Below are positions 12,506-21,467 of a stretch of DNA of 22,327 nt, piece after piece. The notes under the pieces were generated by a model that searched no databases, was not told where the DNA came from, and saw nothing but the letters and a program-made list of their open reading frames with translations. A program made the position numbers and the translations under genes. The stretch comes from Dongia_A sp035274225 (GTDB taxonomy: Bacteria; Pseudomonadota; Alphaproteobacteria; Dongiales; Dongiaceae), in the NCBI GenBank assembly GCA_035274225.1, contig DATEOK010000498.1, forward strand, positions 1 to 22,327, read 5' to 3'. The number at the start of each line of letters is the position of its first letter. Position 1 is the first letter of the stretch.

Positions 12506-14023
12506 TCAGAAGTTGCCGCGGCCGGTGGCGGCGAAGCGCACCGCTTCCTGCGCGGCGCGCACCAAGGCCCGCGCCTTGTGCTGGCACTCCTGGTGCTCGC
12601 TCTCCGGCACGCTGTCGGCGACGATGCCGGCGCCGGCCTGGACGTACATCACGCCGTCCTTCACCACCGTGGTGCGCAGGGCGATGCAGGTATCCATGCT
12701 GCCGTTGGCGGCGAAATAGCCGACCGCGCCGCCGTAGATGCCGCGCTGCTCCGGCTCCAGCTCCTCGATGATCTCCATCGCGCGCACCTTCGGCGCGCCG
12801 GAGACGGTGCCGGCGGGGAAGCCGGCCATCAGCGCATCCATCGCGTCATATTTCGGATCGATCGCGCCCTCGACGTTGGAAACGATGTGCATGACGTGGG
12901 AGTAGTTCTCGATCTTCATCTTCTCGGTCACGCGGACGCTGCCGACCTTGGCGACGCGGCCGACATCATTGCGCCCGAGATCGAGCAGCATCAGGTGCTC
13001 CGCGAGCTCCTTCTGGTCGGCCAGCAGGTCGGCAGCCAGTTCCCGATCTTCGTCCGGCGTCTTGCCGCGCGGCCGGGTGCCGGCGATCGGGCGGATGGTG
13101 ACGGTGTCGTCGCGCAGCCGCACCAGGATCTCCGGGCTGGAGCCGATGACGGAGAAGCCGCCGAAATCGAGATAGAACAGGAACGGCGAGGGATTGAGCC
13201 GCCGCAGCGAGCGATAGAGCGCCAGCGGCGGCAGCTGGAACGGCAGGCTGAAGCGTTGCGAGAGCACCACCTGGAAGATGTCACCGGCCAGGATGTATTC
13301 CTTGGCGCGGTCCACCATCGCGCGGAACGCCTCCGGCGGCATGTTGGATTGCGGCTCCGGCAGGTCGAGCAGCACGCCGTTGTTGGAGCGCTGCTGCGGC
13401 AGTGCTCGATCCAGGTCGTGGACGATGTCGGACAGGCGCTCCATGGCCTGGTTGTAGGCAGCGCGCGCGTTGCCTCCGGTCGCGGGCCAGATCGGCGTCA
13501 CCACCGTGATCATGTCCTCGACGCTGTCGAAGATCGCCATCACGGTCGGGCGCAGGAAGATGCTGTCCGCCAGCTTAAGCTTCTCCGGCTTCAAATCCGG
13601 CAGCTGCTCGACCAGCCGCACCATGTCGTACGACATGTAGCCGAACAGGCCCGAGGCCATCGGCGGCAGGCCCTGGGGCAGCTCGATGCGCGATTCCGCG
13701 ATCAGCGCCCGCAGCGATGCCAGCGCGCCGTTCGCCTCGGCCACGAAGCGGTCGGGCTGGAAACGCGCATCGCGGTTGATCTCCGCCTTGTTGCCGCGGC
13801 AGCGCCAGATCACGTCGGGCTTGAGGCCGATCAGCGAATAGCGTCCGCGCGAGCGGCCGCCTTCGACCGATTCCAGCAGGAAGGAATTGGGCCGGCCGTC
13901 CGCTAGCTTGAGCAATGCGGAGACCGGCGTCTCGAGATCCGCGATCAGCCGGGTCCAGACAACTTGCGGCTTGCCTGCGTCGTACGCCGCCGCGAACTTT
14001 TCGAACGCAGGCTCGACGTTCAT
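12506..14023 (-). CDS. trpE: Anthranilate synthase component I
   Basis: A 505-residue chorismate-using enzyme that makes anthranilate, the first step of tryptophan synthesis, with ammonia from a TrpG partner. The LLES motif (residues 49-52) for tryptophan feedback binding is present, and the catalytic C-terminal domain has 'SPFLFYLDFGGF', 'PIAGTRPRG', 'LLDLGRNDVGRV', 'TVSGAPKVRAMEII', 'YGGAVGYF' and 'QAGAGIVADS', all expected. There is no fused glutaminase domain, unlike TrpEG of some rhizobia. Its ATG overlaps the stop of the ppiD-like gene (ATGA) and lacks a clear ribosome-binding site, so translation is probably coupled. No trpG, trpD or trpC follows; instead a glycosyltransferase does. 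Confidence 0.97.
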   Translation of the reverse strand: MNVEPAFEKFAAAYDAGKPQVVWTRLIADLETPVSALLKLADGRPNSFLLESVEGGRSRGRYSLIGLKPDVIWRCRGNKAEINRDARFQPDRFVAEANGALASLRALIAESRIELPQGLPPMASGLFGYMSYDMVRLVEQLPDLKPEKLKLADSIFLRPTVMAIFDSVEDMITVVTPIWPATGGNARAAYNQAMERLSDIVHDLDRALPQQRSNNGVLLDLPEPQSNMPPEAFRAMVDRAKEYILAGDIFQVVLSQRFSLPFQLPPLALYRSLRRLNPSPFLFYLDFGGFSVIGSSPEILVRLRDDTVTIRPIAGTRPRGKTPDEDRELAADLLADQKELAEHLMLLDLGRNDVGRVAKVGSVRVTEKMKIENYSHVMHIVSNVEGAIDPKYDAMDALMAGFPAGTVSGAPKVRAMEIIEELEPEQRGIYGGAVGYFAANGSMDTCIALRTTVVKDGVMYVQAGAGIVADSVPESEHQECQHKARALVRAAQEAVRFAATGRGNF

Positions 14024-15888
14024 TGTTCGACCGCGAGCATTTTCTGGATCACGTCGTCGTTGCGCACGACCTTCACGTCCTGGCCCACCGCGAACAGGAA
14101 CTCGGCGTAGAGATCCCGGCGCATGGCGTCGCTGAGACCCTTCGATAGTTCGGCGAGCTGGTCCTTGCTCTCGTCCGGCTTGGCCGGCGTGATGGCCGAG
14201 ACGCGCGCGACGATCGCGCTGTCGGGCGAGCGCCCCGTCGCCGCCTCGCCCTGCTTCAGCGCAAACAGCTTCTGTGCCAGCGACTTGTCGATCAGACCGT
14301 CGCCGTCCTTGCGCAAGAAGGGCTTGCTGGTCTGCAGCGCCAGTCCCATGCTCTTGCCGATCGAGGCGAGATCGCCTGATTTGACCTTGTCCGCGATCTC
14401 CTTGGCCTTGGCGTCGGCGGCATCGCGCCGGGCCTTAGCCAGCCAATCCTGCTTGGCCTGCTGCGCCACTTCGGTCAGCGGCTTGGCTTCCGCCGGCGTC
14501 ACGCTGGTGACCTGCACGACCGCGTAGGAATTATCGCTGAGGGTGGTGACGAGGCTGGTCTGGCCGGATTCGGTCGACTGCGCGAGCTGAAGGATTTCCG
14601 GGATTACGTTGGCATCCTTGCCGTCGCGATCCTTGCCGGAGGAATCCACGGCGTCGTACTTCTGTGCGGTCAGCTGCAGCTGCTTCGCCGCCTCTTCGAC
14701 TGTCGATCCGCCGCCGAGCAGATCGTCGAGCTGATTGATGACCGAGACCATCGCGTCGCCCGCCTGAGTCAGCGCGAGCTCCTGCCGCAGCTGTTCCTTC
14801 ATCTCATCGAAGCTCTTGGTCGAACCGGGCGTGATCGACTTGACGTGCACGACATGCAGGCCGAACGGGCTCTTGATCGGCGCCGACACACCGTCGGCTG
14901 CCAGAGCGAAGCTCTGCTCGGCGATGGCGGCCGGCAGCTTGTCCTTGGTGACGTCGCCGAGATCGACCGGCGTGCCGCCCGTCGCCTCCTTGACCGCATT
15001 GGCGAAGCTCTTGCCGCCTTTGACCGCGGCGACGATCGCATCCGCCTTGGCCTGGTCCTGCACCACGACCTGCTCGGCAGCGCGCGTTTCCGGGGTGACG
15101 AACTCCGCCTGGCGCTCATCGTACGCTTTCTTCACCTGATCGTCGGCGATCTTGATGTCCTTGGCGAAGTCCTCAGCCTTCAGGTGGAGCGCGGCGAAGG
15201 CGCGGTATTCCGGCCGCTGATACTGGGCGATGTTGTCCTTGTAGAACGTCTCCAGAGCGGCCTGGTCCGGATCCTTCACCTCGCCCATGCTGGCATCGGG
15301 AATCACCAGGAACTCGGCAGTGCGCGTCTCGTTGACATACGCGTAGACCCGATCGACGAGTACCGGTGGCATCGACAAGGCGCCGAAGATCGGTGCGCCC
15401 AGCTGCTGCATGCGCATCTGGTTTTGCAGGTCCTGGACATAGCCTGCTTCGCTCACGCCAATCCCGTTGAGGTAGTAGAGGAACTGATCGCGGTCGAACT
15501 GCCCCACCGCGTTGCGGAATGCGGGATTGCTCTGGATATCGGCGACCGCGACCGCCTGCGGGATGGTGAGCTTGAGCTTATCCGCATACTGGTGCAGCAG
15601 CATCTGTCTGGTCTGCTCGCTGATGATCTGATCCACGCCGCCCAGCGCGGAGAATTGCTCGGCATTGATGCTGAGGCCTTGCTGGCGGAATTCCTGCAGC
15701 TTGCGACGCAGGTCACGGTCGAATTCCTGCTGGCTATAGGTGGCGCTCCCCACCTCCAGCACCGGCTTGCTCGGTCCGCCGCTCCTGAAAATGTCGCCAA
15801 TGCCCCACGCCGCGAACGCGGCGATGAGGATGGCGAACAGGCCATAGACGAGCCAGGACTTGGACCCTTTGCGGATGGTCGTGAGCAT
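14020..15888 (-). CDS. PpiD-like periplasmic folding factor with SurA N-terminal and parvulin domain
   Basis: A 622-residue inner-membrane-anchored periplasmic chaperone. A short cytoplasmic start and one membrane segment (about residues 12-30) are followed by a SurA/PpiD-type N-terminal chaperone region, a parvulin-like (PPIC) domain at about residues 265-353 ('FGLHVVHVKSITPG' near its end), and a long helical C-terminal region. PpiD proteins act near the SecYEG translocon on newly exported proteins; prolyl isomerase activity is often lost. ATG 15888 is chosen because the membrane anchor starts there and GGGG lies upstream; GTG 15939 would add 17 residues of unlikely sequence. It leads the leftward operon and is divergent from tpiA. 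Confidence 0.9.
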   Translation of the reverse strand: MLTTIRKGSKSWLVYGLFAILIAAFAAWGIGDIFRSGGPSKPVLEVGSATYSQQEFDRDLRRKLQEFRQQGLSINAEQFSALGGVDQIISEQTRQMLLHQYADKLKLTIPQAVAVADIQSNPAFRNAVGQFDRDQFLYYLNGIGVSEAGYVQDLQNQMRMQQLGAPIFGALSMPPVLVDRVYAYVNETRTAEFLVIPDASMGEVKDPDQAALETFYKDNIAQYQRPEYRAFAALHLKAEDFAKDIKIADDQVKKAYDERQAEFVTPETRAAEQVVVQDQAKADAIVAAVKGGKSFANAVKEATGGTPVDLGDVTKDKLPAAIAEQSFALAADGVSAPIKSPFGLHVVHVKSITPGSTKSFDEMKEQLRQELALTQAGDAMVSVINQLDDLLGGGSTVEEAAKQLQLTAQKYDAVDSSGKDRDGKDANVIPEILQLAQSTESGQTSLVTTLSDNSYAVVQVTSVTPAEAKPLTEVAQQAKQDWLAKARRDAADAKAKEIADKVKSGDLASIGKSMGLALQTSKPFLRKDGDGLIDKSLAQKLFALKQGEAATGRSPDSAIVARVSAITPAKPDESKDQLAELSKGLSDAMRRDLYAEFLFAVGQDVKVVRNDDVIQKMLAVEQ

Positions 15889-15997
15889 GGTGCCCCAATC
15901 GTTGAAAAATCGGCGCGCATCATAGGGATGCACCCCCACAGCGGCAAGGGTCGCGGCAAAGGTGGGACGCGCCGCAGTCCGCTGCCGAACGGAACGG

Positions 15998-16027
15998 CTG
16001 ACAGGCCAAAAAGCGCTGTGCTAACAA
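15998..16027 (+). promoter_or_regulatory. Candidate tpiA promoter
   Basis: CTGACA (15998-16003) and TAACAA (16022-16027) with an 18-base spacer, in the region between the divergent ppiD-like and tpiA genes. The transcript would start about 20 bases before the ATG. Confidence 0.35.
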
Positions 16028-16055
16028 GCGTCTCCCGCCCTTGGAAGGATGCCCC

Positions 16056-16823
16056 ATGAGTGCCTCGCGCCTGCGCCCCCTGATCGCCGGAAACTGGAAA
16101 ATGAACGGCAGCCGCGCCCAGACCGAGGCCCTGATCCTGGATCTCAAGAGCCGTGTGGCCTCAAAGCCGGGCGTTGCGGCCGATTTGCTGGTCTGCCCGC
16201 CCGCGCCCTACGTGGCCCAGGCCGCGGCCCTGACCGCGGGCAGCGCCATCGCGGTCGGCGGCCAGGACTGCCACGCCAAGCAATCGGGCGCCCATACCGG
16301 CGACGTGGCCGCGGCCATGCTGGCGGACGCGGGGGGGCGATATGTGATCGTCGGCCATTCCGAGCGCCGCGCCGATCATGGCGAGAGCAGCGAACTGGTG
16401 GCCTCCAAGGCCAAGGCGGCGCACGAGGCCGGCCTGATCGCCATCGTCTGCGTCGGTGAGACCGAGGCCGAGCGTGACCGCGGCGCCACCCTGGACGTCA
16501 TTTCGTCGCAGCTGGAAGGGTCCGTCCCGGCCGATGCCGAGGCCGCCAATTTGGTCATCGCCTACGAGCCGGTCTGGGCCATCGGCACCGGCCGTACCCC
16601 GACCCCCGAGGACGTGGCCACGGTCCATGCCCATATCCGCGGGCTGCTCAAGGCCTGGTTCAAGGACGGGGCGGAGATGCGCATCCTCTACGGCGGCTCG
16701 GTCAAGGGCTCCAACGCCGGGTCCCTCATGCACGTCCCGGAGGTCAACGGCGCCCTGGTTGGCGGGGCTAGCCTGAAAGCGGAGGAATTCTGGGCCATCG
16801 CCCTTGCCGCGGCCGGCGCCTAA
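16056..16823 (+). CDS. tpiA: Triosephosphate isomerase
   Basis: A 255-residue TIM-barrel enzyme that interconverts dihydroxyacetone phosphate and glyceraldehyde 3-phosphate in glycolysis and gluconeogenesis. Catalytic residues are visible: Asn13 and Lys15 ('GNWKMN'), His101 ('VIVGHSERR') and Glu171 ('AYEPVWAIGTG', the hinge of loop 6). The phosphate-binding 'YGGSVKGSNA' and 'GALVGGASL' follow. The ATG at 16056 has GGAAGGA six bases upstream, which decides it over a start five codons earlier. It heads a rightward run of housekeeping genes and is probably cotranscribed with secG. Confidence 0.97.
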   Translation: MSASRLRPLIAGNWKMNGSRAQTEALILDLKSRVASKPGVAADLLVCPPAPYVAQAAALTAGSAIAVGGQDCHAKQSGAHTGDVAAAMLADAGGRYVIVGHSERRADHGESSELVASKAKAAHEAGLIAIVCVGETEAERDRGATLDVISSQLEGSVPADAEAANLVIAYEPVWAIGTGRTPTPEDVATVHAHIRGLLKAWFKDGAEMRILYGGSVKGSNAGSLMHVPEVNGALVGGASLKAEEFWAIALAAAGA

Positions 16824-16898
16824 GCCAATATTCCGACTGGCGAAGCCCCTGAAAAGCAGATAGAACCCGCGCCGTTCCCGGCAGTGGTTGGATAGAGC

Positions 16899-17297
16899 AT
16901 GATTGTCCTTCTGGTTATCCACATCCTGATCGCCATCGGTCTGGTCGGCGCGATCCTTCTGCAGAAGAAGGAGGCTGGCATCGGCGGCTTGGGTGGCGGT
17001 GGCAGCGGCGGCCTCGGCGGCCTGATGTCCGGCCGCGCCAAGGCGGACGGGCTCAGCAAGCTGACCGGCTTCCTGGCGGCAGCGTTTTTCGTGACCAGCC
17101 TGGTGCTGGCGCTGATCAGCACCCACGGCTCGGGTCCGAGCGAGATCGTTCCGGGCACCACCGGGACGACGGCACCGGTGGAAGGAACTGCGCCGGCGAC
17201 CGGCACGACGGGTGGCGGGGTCGAGAGTGGCGGCACTGCGCCCGCGGAAACCGCACCGGCACAGCCAGCGACTCCAGCAGTGCCAGCGGGGGATTAA
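16899..17297 (+). CDS. secG: Preprotein translocase subunit SecG
   Basis: A 132-residue SecG, the small membrane subunit of the SecYEG protein-export channel. Two membrane helices (about residues 2-20 and 56-76) flank the typical glycine-rich loop 'GIGGLGGGGSGGLGGLMSGR'. The tail from residue 80 is low-complexity (Thr, Gly, Ala, Pro) and lies in the periplasm; such tails are common in alphaproteobacterial SecG. The ribosome-binding site is weak. It lies 75 bases after tpiA and before pyrG, an order conserved in the class. A short hairpin with a T-rich tail follows its stop. Confidence 0.95.
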   Translation: MIVLLVIHILIAIGLVGAILLQKKEAGIGGLGGGGSGGLGGLMSGRAKADGLSKLTGFLAAAFFVTSLVLALISTHGSGPSEIVPGTTGTTAPVEGTAPATGTTGGGVESGGTAPAETAPAQPATPAVPAGD

Positions 17298-17301
17298 ATC
17301 T

Positions 17302-17319
17302 CCCTCTTGAGGGTGTTTT
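17302..17319 (+). terminator. Short hairpin with T-rich tail after secG
   Basis: CCCT (17302-17305) pairs with AGGG (17310-17313) around CTTG, followed by TGTTTT. The stem is only 4-5 base pairs, so it is a weak or partial intrinsic terminator, four bases after the secG stop. Confidence 0.4.
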
Positions 17320-17372
17320 CGTCAATCCGACTCGGGTGATCCCAGAGGAGATTGTTTCCTTGCTGGGGCCGC

Positions 17373-17394
17373 CCGACTCGTTCCATAAAGTCGG
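17373..17394 (+). promoter_or_regulatory. Hairpin just before the pyrG start codon
   Basis: CCGACT (17373-17378) can pair with AGTCGG (17389-17394), ending three bases before the pyrG ATG in the place of its ribosome-binding site. A second CCGACTCG copy at 17327-17334 could pair with the same 3' arm, giving two exclusive structures. A role in translational control is inferred. Confidence 0.35.
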
Positions 17395-17397
17395 CCC

Positions 17398-19023
<1,626 letters not shown>

Positions 19024-19033
19024 GGTGGCTGTC

Positions 19034-19885
19034 ATGACCAAGCCGCGCCGCGTAAAGATCCATAATATCGAGATCGGCAACGACCGGCCGTTCGCCCTGA
19101 TCGCCGGCCCGTGCCAGCTCGAGAGCCGGGCGCACGCGCACGAGATGTGCAGCGCGCTGACGGAGCTGACACGTAGCCTCGGCATCGGCCTCATCTACAA
19201 GACCAGCTTCGACAAGGCGAACCGCACCAGCTCCAAGGCGGCGCGCGGCCTCGGCATGGGTAAGAGCCTGCCGATCCTCGCCGAGCTGCGCGAGAAATTC
19301 GATGTGCCGGTGCTGACCGACGTGCACGCGCCGGAGCAGTGTGCGCCGGTGGCGGAGGCGGTCGACGTGCTGCAGATCCCGGCGTTCCTGTGCCGGCAGA
19401 CCGACCTGGTCGTCGCCGCCGCCGTGACCGGCCGCGCCGTCAACATCAAGAAGGGCCAGTTCCTCGCGCCCTGGGACATGAAGAACGTCGCAGCCAAGTG
19501 CCACGATGCCGGCAACGACAACGTGCTGCTGTGCGAGCGCGGCGCAAGCTTCGGCTACAACACGCTGATCAGCGATATGCGCGCGTTGCCGATCCTCGCC
19601 GACACCGGCTATCCGGTGGTGTTCGACGCCACCCACTCGGTGCAGCAGCCGGGCGGGCAAGGCACCACCAGCGGCGGCCAGCGCGAATTCGTGCCGGTGC
19701 TGGCGCGTGCCGCCATCGCGATCGGCGTTGCCGCTGTCTTCATGGAAACGCACCAGGATCCGGATCACGCGCCGTCCGACGGCCCTAACATGGTGCCGAT
19801 CAAGCACCTGCGCGGCGTGCTCGAAACCCTGCTGGCATTCGACAAGATCGCCAAGTCCCGGCCGATCGAGAACATCGCGCCGTAA
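19034..19885 (+). CDS. kdsA: 2-dehydro-3-deoxyphosphooctonate aldolase (KDO-8-phosphate synthase)
   Basis: A 283-residue TIM-barrel enzyme that condenses phosphoenolpyruvate and arabinose 5-phosphate to KDO 8-phosphate, the precursor of the inner-core sugar of LPS. 'GPCQLES' carries Cys27 at the position that is Cys in metal-dependent and Asn in metal-free KdsA (E. coli type), so this should be a metal-dependent enzyme. Substrate-binding 'KTSFDKANRTS' and 'DVHAPEQC' match the family. ATG 19034 follows AAGGTGG by five bases, better than GTG 19025. It follows pyrG in the same operon and is followed by the dispersed repeat. Confidence 0.96.
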   Translation: MTKPRRVKIHNIEIGNDRPFALIAGPCQLESRAHAHEMCSALTELTRSLGIGLIYKTSFDKANRTSSKAARGLGMGKSLPILAELREKFDVPVLTDVHAPEQCAPVAEAVDVLQIPAFLCRQTDLVVAAAVTGRAVNIKKGQFLAPWDMKNVAAKCHDAGNDNVLLCERGASFGYNTLISDMRALPILADTGYPVVFDATHSVQQPGGQGTTSGGQREFVPVLARAAIAIGVAAVFMETHQDPDHAPSDGPNMVPIKHLRGVLETLLAFDKIAKSRPIENIAP

Positions 19886-19898
19886 CGACCCTCTCCCA

Positions 19899-20012
19899 CT
19901 GTCATCCCGGCCGAGCGCAGCGAGAGCCGGGATCCATGCTGCTTCTCTGCGTCACTGAATCGCCGCACGGGTCCCGGCTCTGCGCCACTGCGTGGCGTGG
20001 CCGGGATGACAG
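19899..20012. repeat. Dispersed nested palindromic repeat, copy 2
   Basis: A 114-base element with perfect 14-base terminal inverted arms (CTGTCATCCCGGCC with GGCCGGGATGACAG). It shares its first 24 bases with the copy at 8113-8225 and the same overall design, while the middle has diverged. It starts 13 bases after the kdsA stop, so it could end or stabilise the pyrG-kdsA message. Confidence 0.9.
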
Positions 20013-20043
20013 TAAGGGGGTGCTCTTCTCCATTGTCGAGCGA

Positions 20044-20073
20044 TTGACCGTAAGCCGCGAACCGGCCTAGGCT
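20044..20073 (+). promoter_or_regulatory. Possible promoter of the YihY-family gene
   Basis: TTGACC (20044-20049) and TAGGCT (20068-20073) with an 18-base spacer. The transcript would start almost at the ATG (20081), implying a leaderless message if this is right. Confidence 0.25.
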
Positions 20074-20080
20074 TTTTGCC

Positions 20081-21385
20081 ATGGAAGGCGACGGCAGAGA
20101 CTCCACGGTGCCGGCGACAAGCCCCACGGATGAGCCGGACCGGGGCAGGTTCGGCCAATTCCAGAACCTGATCGATCGCACCCGGAAGCATAACGCCTAC
20201 ACCCTGGTCGGCTACGTGATCCGGCGGTTCAGCCGGGATTCCTGTCCGTCGGTCGCGTCCTCCCTCAGCTACACCTCGCTGCTGGCGCTGGTGCCGATGA
20301 TGGCGATCGGCCTTGCCATGTTCGCGGCCTTCCCGGCCTTCAGCGGCATGCGCGATACCTTGCTGCGCAGCCTGATCGCGAACACGGCACCCAGCCTGGC
20401 CGTGATGGTGGAGGAGCATCTGCAGACCTTCATCCGCAATGCCGGTCAGACCACCGGTGTCGGCATCCTCGGCCTCGCGGTGACGGCGCTGCTGCTCATC
20501 AACACCATCCAGACTGCATTCGACCGCATCTGGGGCGGCGGGCGCGGGTTCAAGATCCAGCGCTTTCCGGTCTATTGGGCGCTCATCACATTGGGCCCGA
20601 TCCTGTTCGGCATCGCCTTCTCGATCTCCAGCTACGCCTTCGCGCTGGCCCAGTCGTCGACCTACATGTCCGGCGCCGTGAAGCTGTACGCCTGGGTTGC
20701 GCCGTTCGTGCTGGAGGCGGTCGGCTTCCTGCTGTTCTATCGCCTGATGCCGACGCGGCCGGTTCGTTGGATGGATGCAGCGAGCGGCGCCGTCGTCGCA
20801 GCGCTGCTGTTCGAGCTGCTGAAGCGCGCCTTCGGCTACTATCTCGGTTTCCTCGGCAGCTATCAGACGCTCTATGGTGCGCTGGCGACGCTGCCGATCT
20901 TCCTCATCTGGATGTATCTCGGCTGGCTGGTGGTGCTGATCGGCGCGGAAATCACCGCCTCGCTGCCGGAGTGGCGCTCCGGCCGGCGCGATCCCGACGA
21001 GCGGCCACGGCGCGGCGATATGCTCGGCCTCGCGCTCGGAGCATTGGCGAGCCTGCGCAAGATCCAGAGCACGTCGAGCGGTGGGGAGAAGCTGGACTAT
21101 CTCAGCCGCGAGCTGGGTGCCGAGATCGGCAAGCTCACCTACGTCATGGATATGCTGCGCGGGGCGCGCTTCGTGGTCCGCAGCGACAATCGCCGGTGGG
21201 TCCTGGCCCGCGACCTCAACGACGTGACGCTCAACGAGCTGGTCAGCGCGCTCAACATCAGCCTGGCCGACGTCCAGGACGTCCCGCGCCAGACCAAGGA
21301 GGTCATGAGCGACCTCGCCGCCGCCGAGCGCGGCCTGCTCGACCGGACCATCGAGGACACCCTGAAATCCCACGGATTGCGCTGA
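20081..21385 (+). CDS. YihY/virulence factor BrkB family membrane protein
   Basis: A 434-residue inner-membrane protein. After a polar N-terminus come about six membrane helices between residues 58 and 300, with family landmarks 'SSLSYTSLLALVPMM' in the first, 'AFDRIWG' after the second and 'LIWMYLGWLVVLIGAEI' in the last. The final 130 residues are soluble and look like a small helical, winged-helix-type domain ('RRWVLARDLNDVTLNELVSA'). The family was once called ribonuclease BN in error; its real role is unknown, although some members are linked to serum resistance or envelope transport. It lies between kdsA and eno, which are often closer together in relatives. Start ATG 20081 has only a weak AGG upstream. 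Confidence 0.93.
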   Translation: MEGDGRDSTVPATSPTDEPDRGRFGQFQNLIDRTRKHNAYTLVGYVIRRFSRDSCPSVASSLSYTSLLALVPMMAIGLAMFAAFPAFSGMRDTLLRSLIANTAPSLAVMVEEHLQTFIRNAGQTTGVGILGLAVTALLLINTIQTAFDRIWGGGRGFKIQRFPVYWALITLGPILFGIAFSISSYAFALAQSSTYMSGAVKLYAWVAPFVLEAVGFLLFYRLMPTRPVRWMDAASGAVVAALLFELLKRAFGYYLGFLGSYQTLYGALATLPIFLIWMYLGWLVVLIGAEITASLPEWRSGRRDPDERPRRGDMLGLALGALASLRKIQSTSSGGEKLDYLSRELGAEIGKLTYVMDMLRGARFVVRSDNRRWVLARDLNDVTLNELVSALNISLADVQDVPRQTKEVMSDLAAAERGLLDRTIEDTLKSHGLR

Positions 21386-21410
21386 ATTGGCGCTGTCGCC
21401 GGATTTTCCC

Positions 21411-21438
21411 TGGACCCCTCGGGTGCCTGCGATATAAC
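21411..21438 (+). promoter_or_regulatory. Candidate eno promoter
   Basis: TGGACC (21411-21416) and a good -10 box TATAAC (21433-21438) with a 16-base spacer, 25 bases after the YihY-family stop. The leader before ATG 21468 would be about 22 bases. Confidence 0.5.
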
Positions 21439-21467
21439 GGGCGCGACCAGTCTTTAGGGAGCTAGGC

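Noticed and set aside
12170..13906. Very long open frame on the plus strand antisense to trpE and the glycosyltransferase
   Set aside because: It reads as Arg/His/Asp-rich sequence without family motifs and mirrors two well-supported minus-strand genes. High GC makes such antisense frames common.
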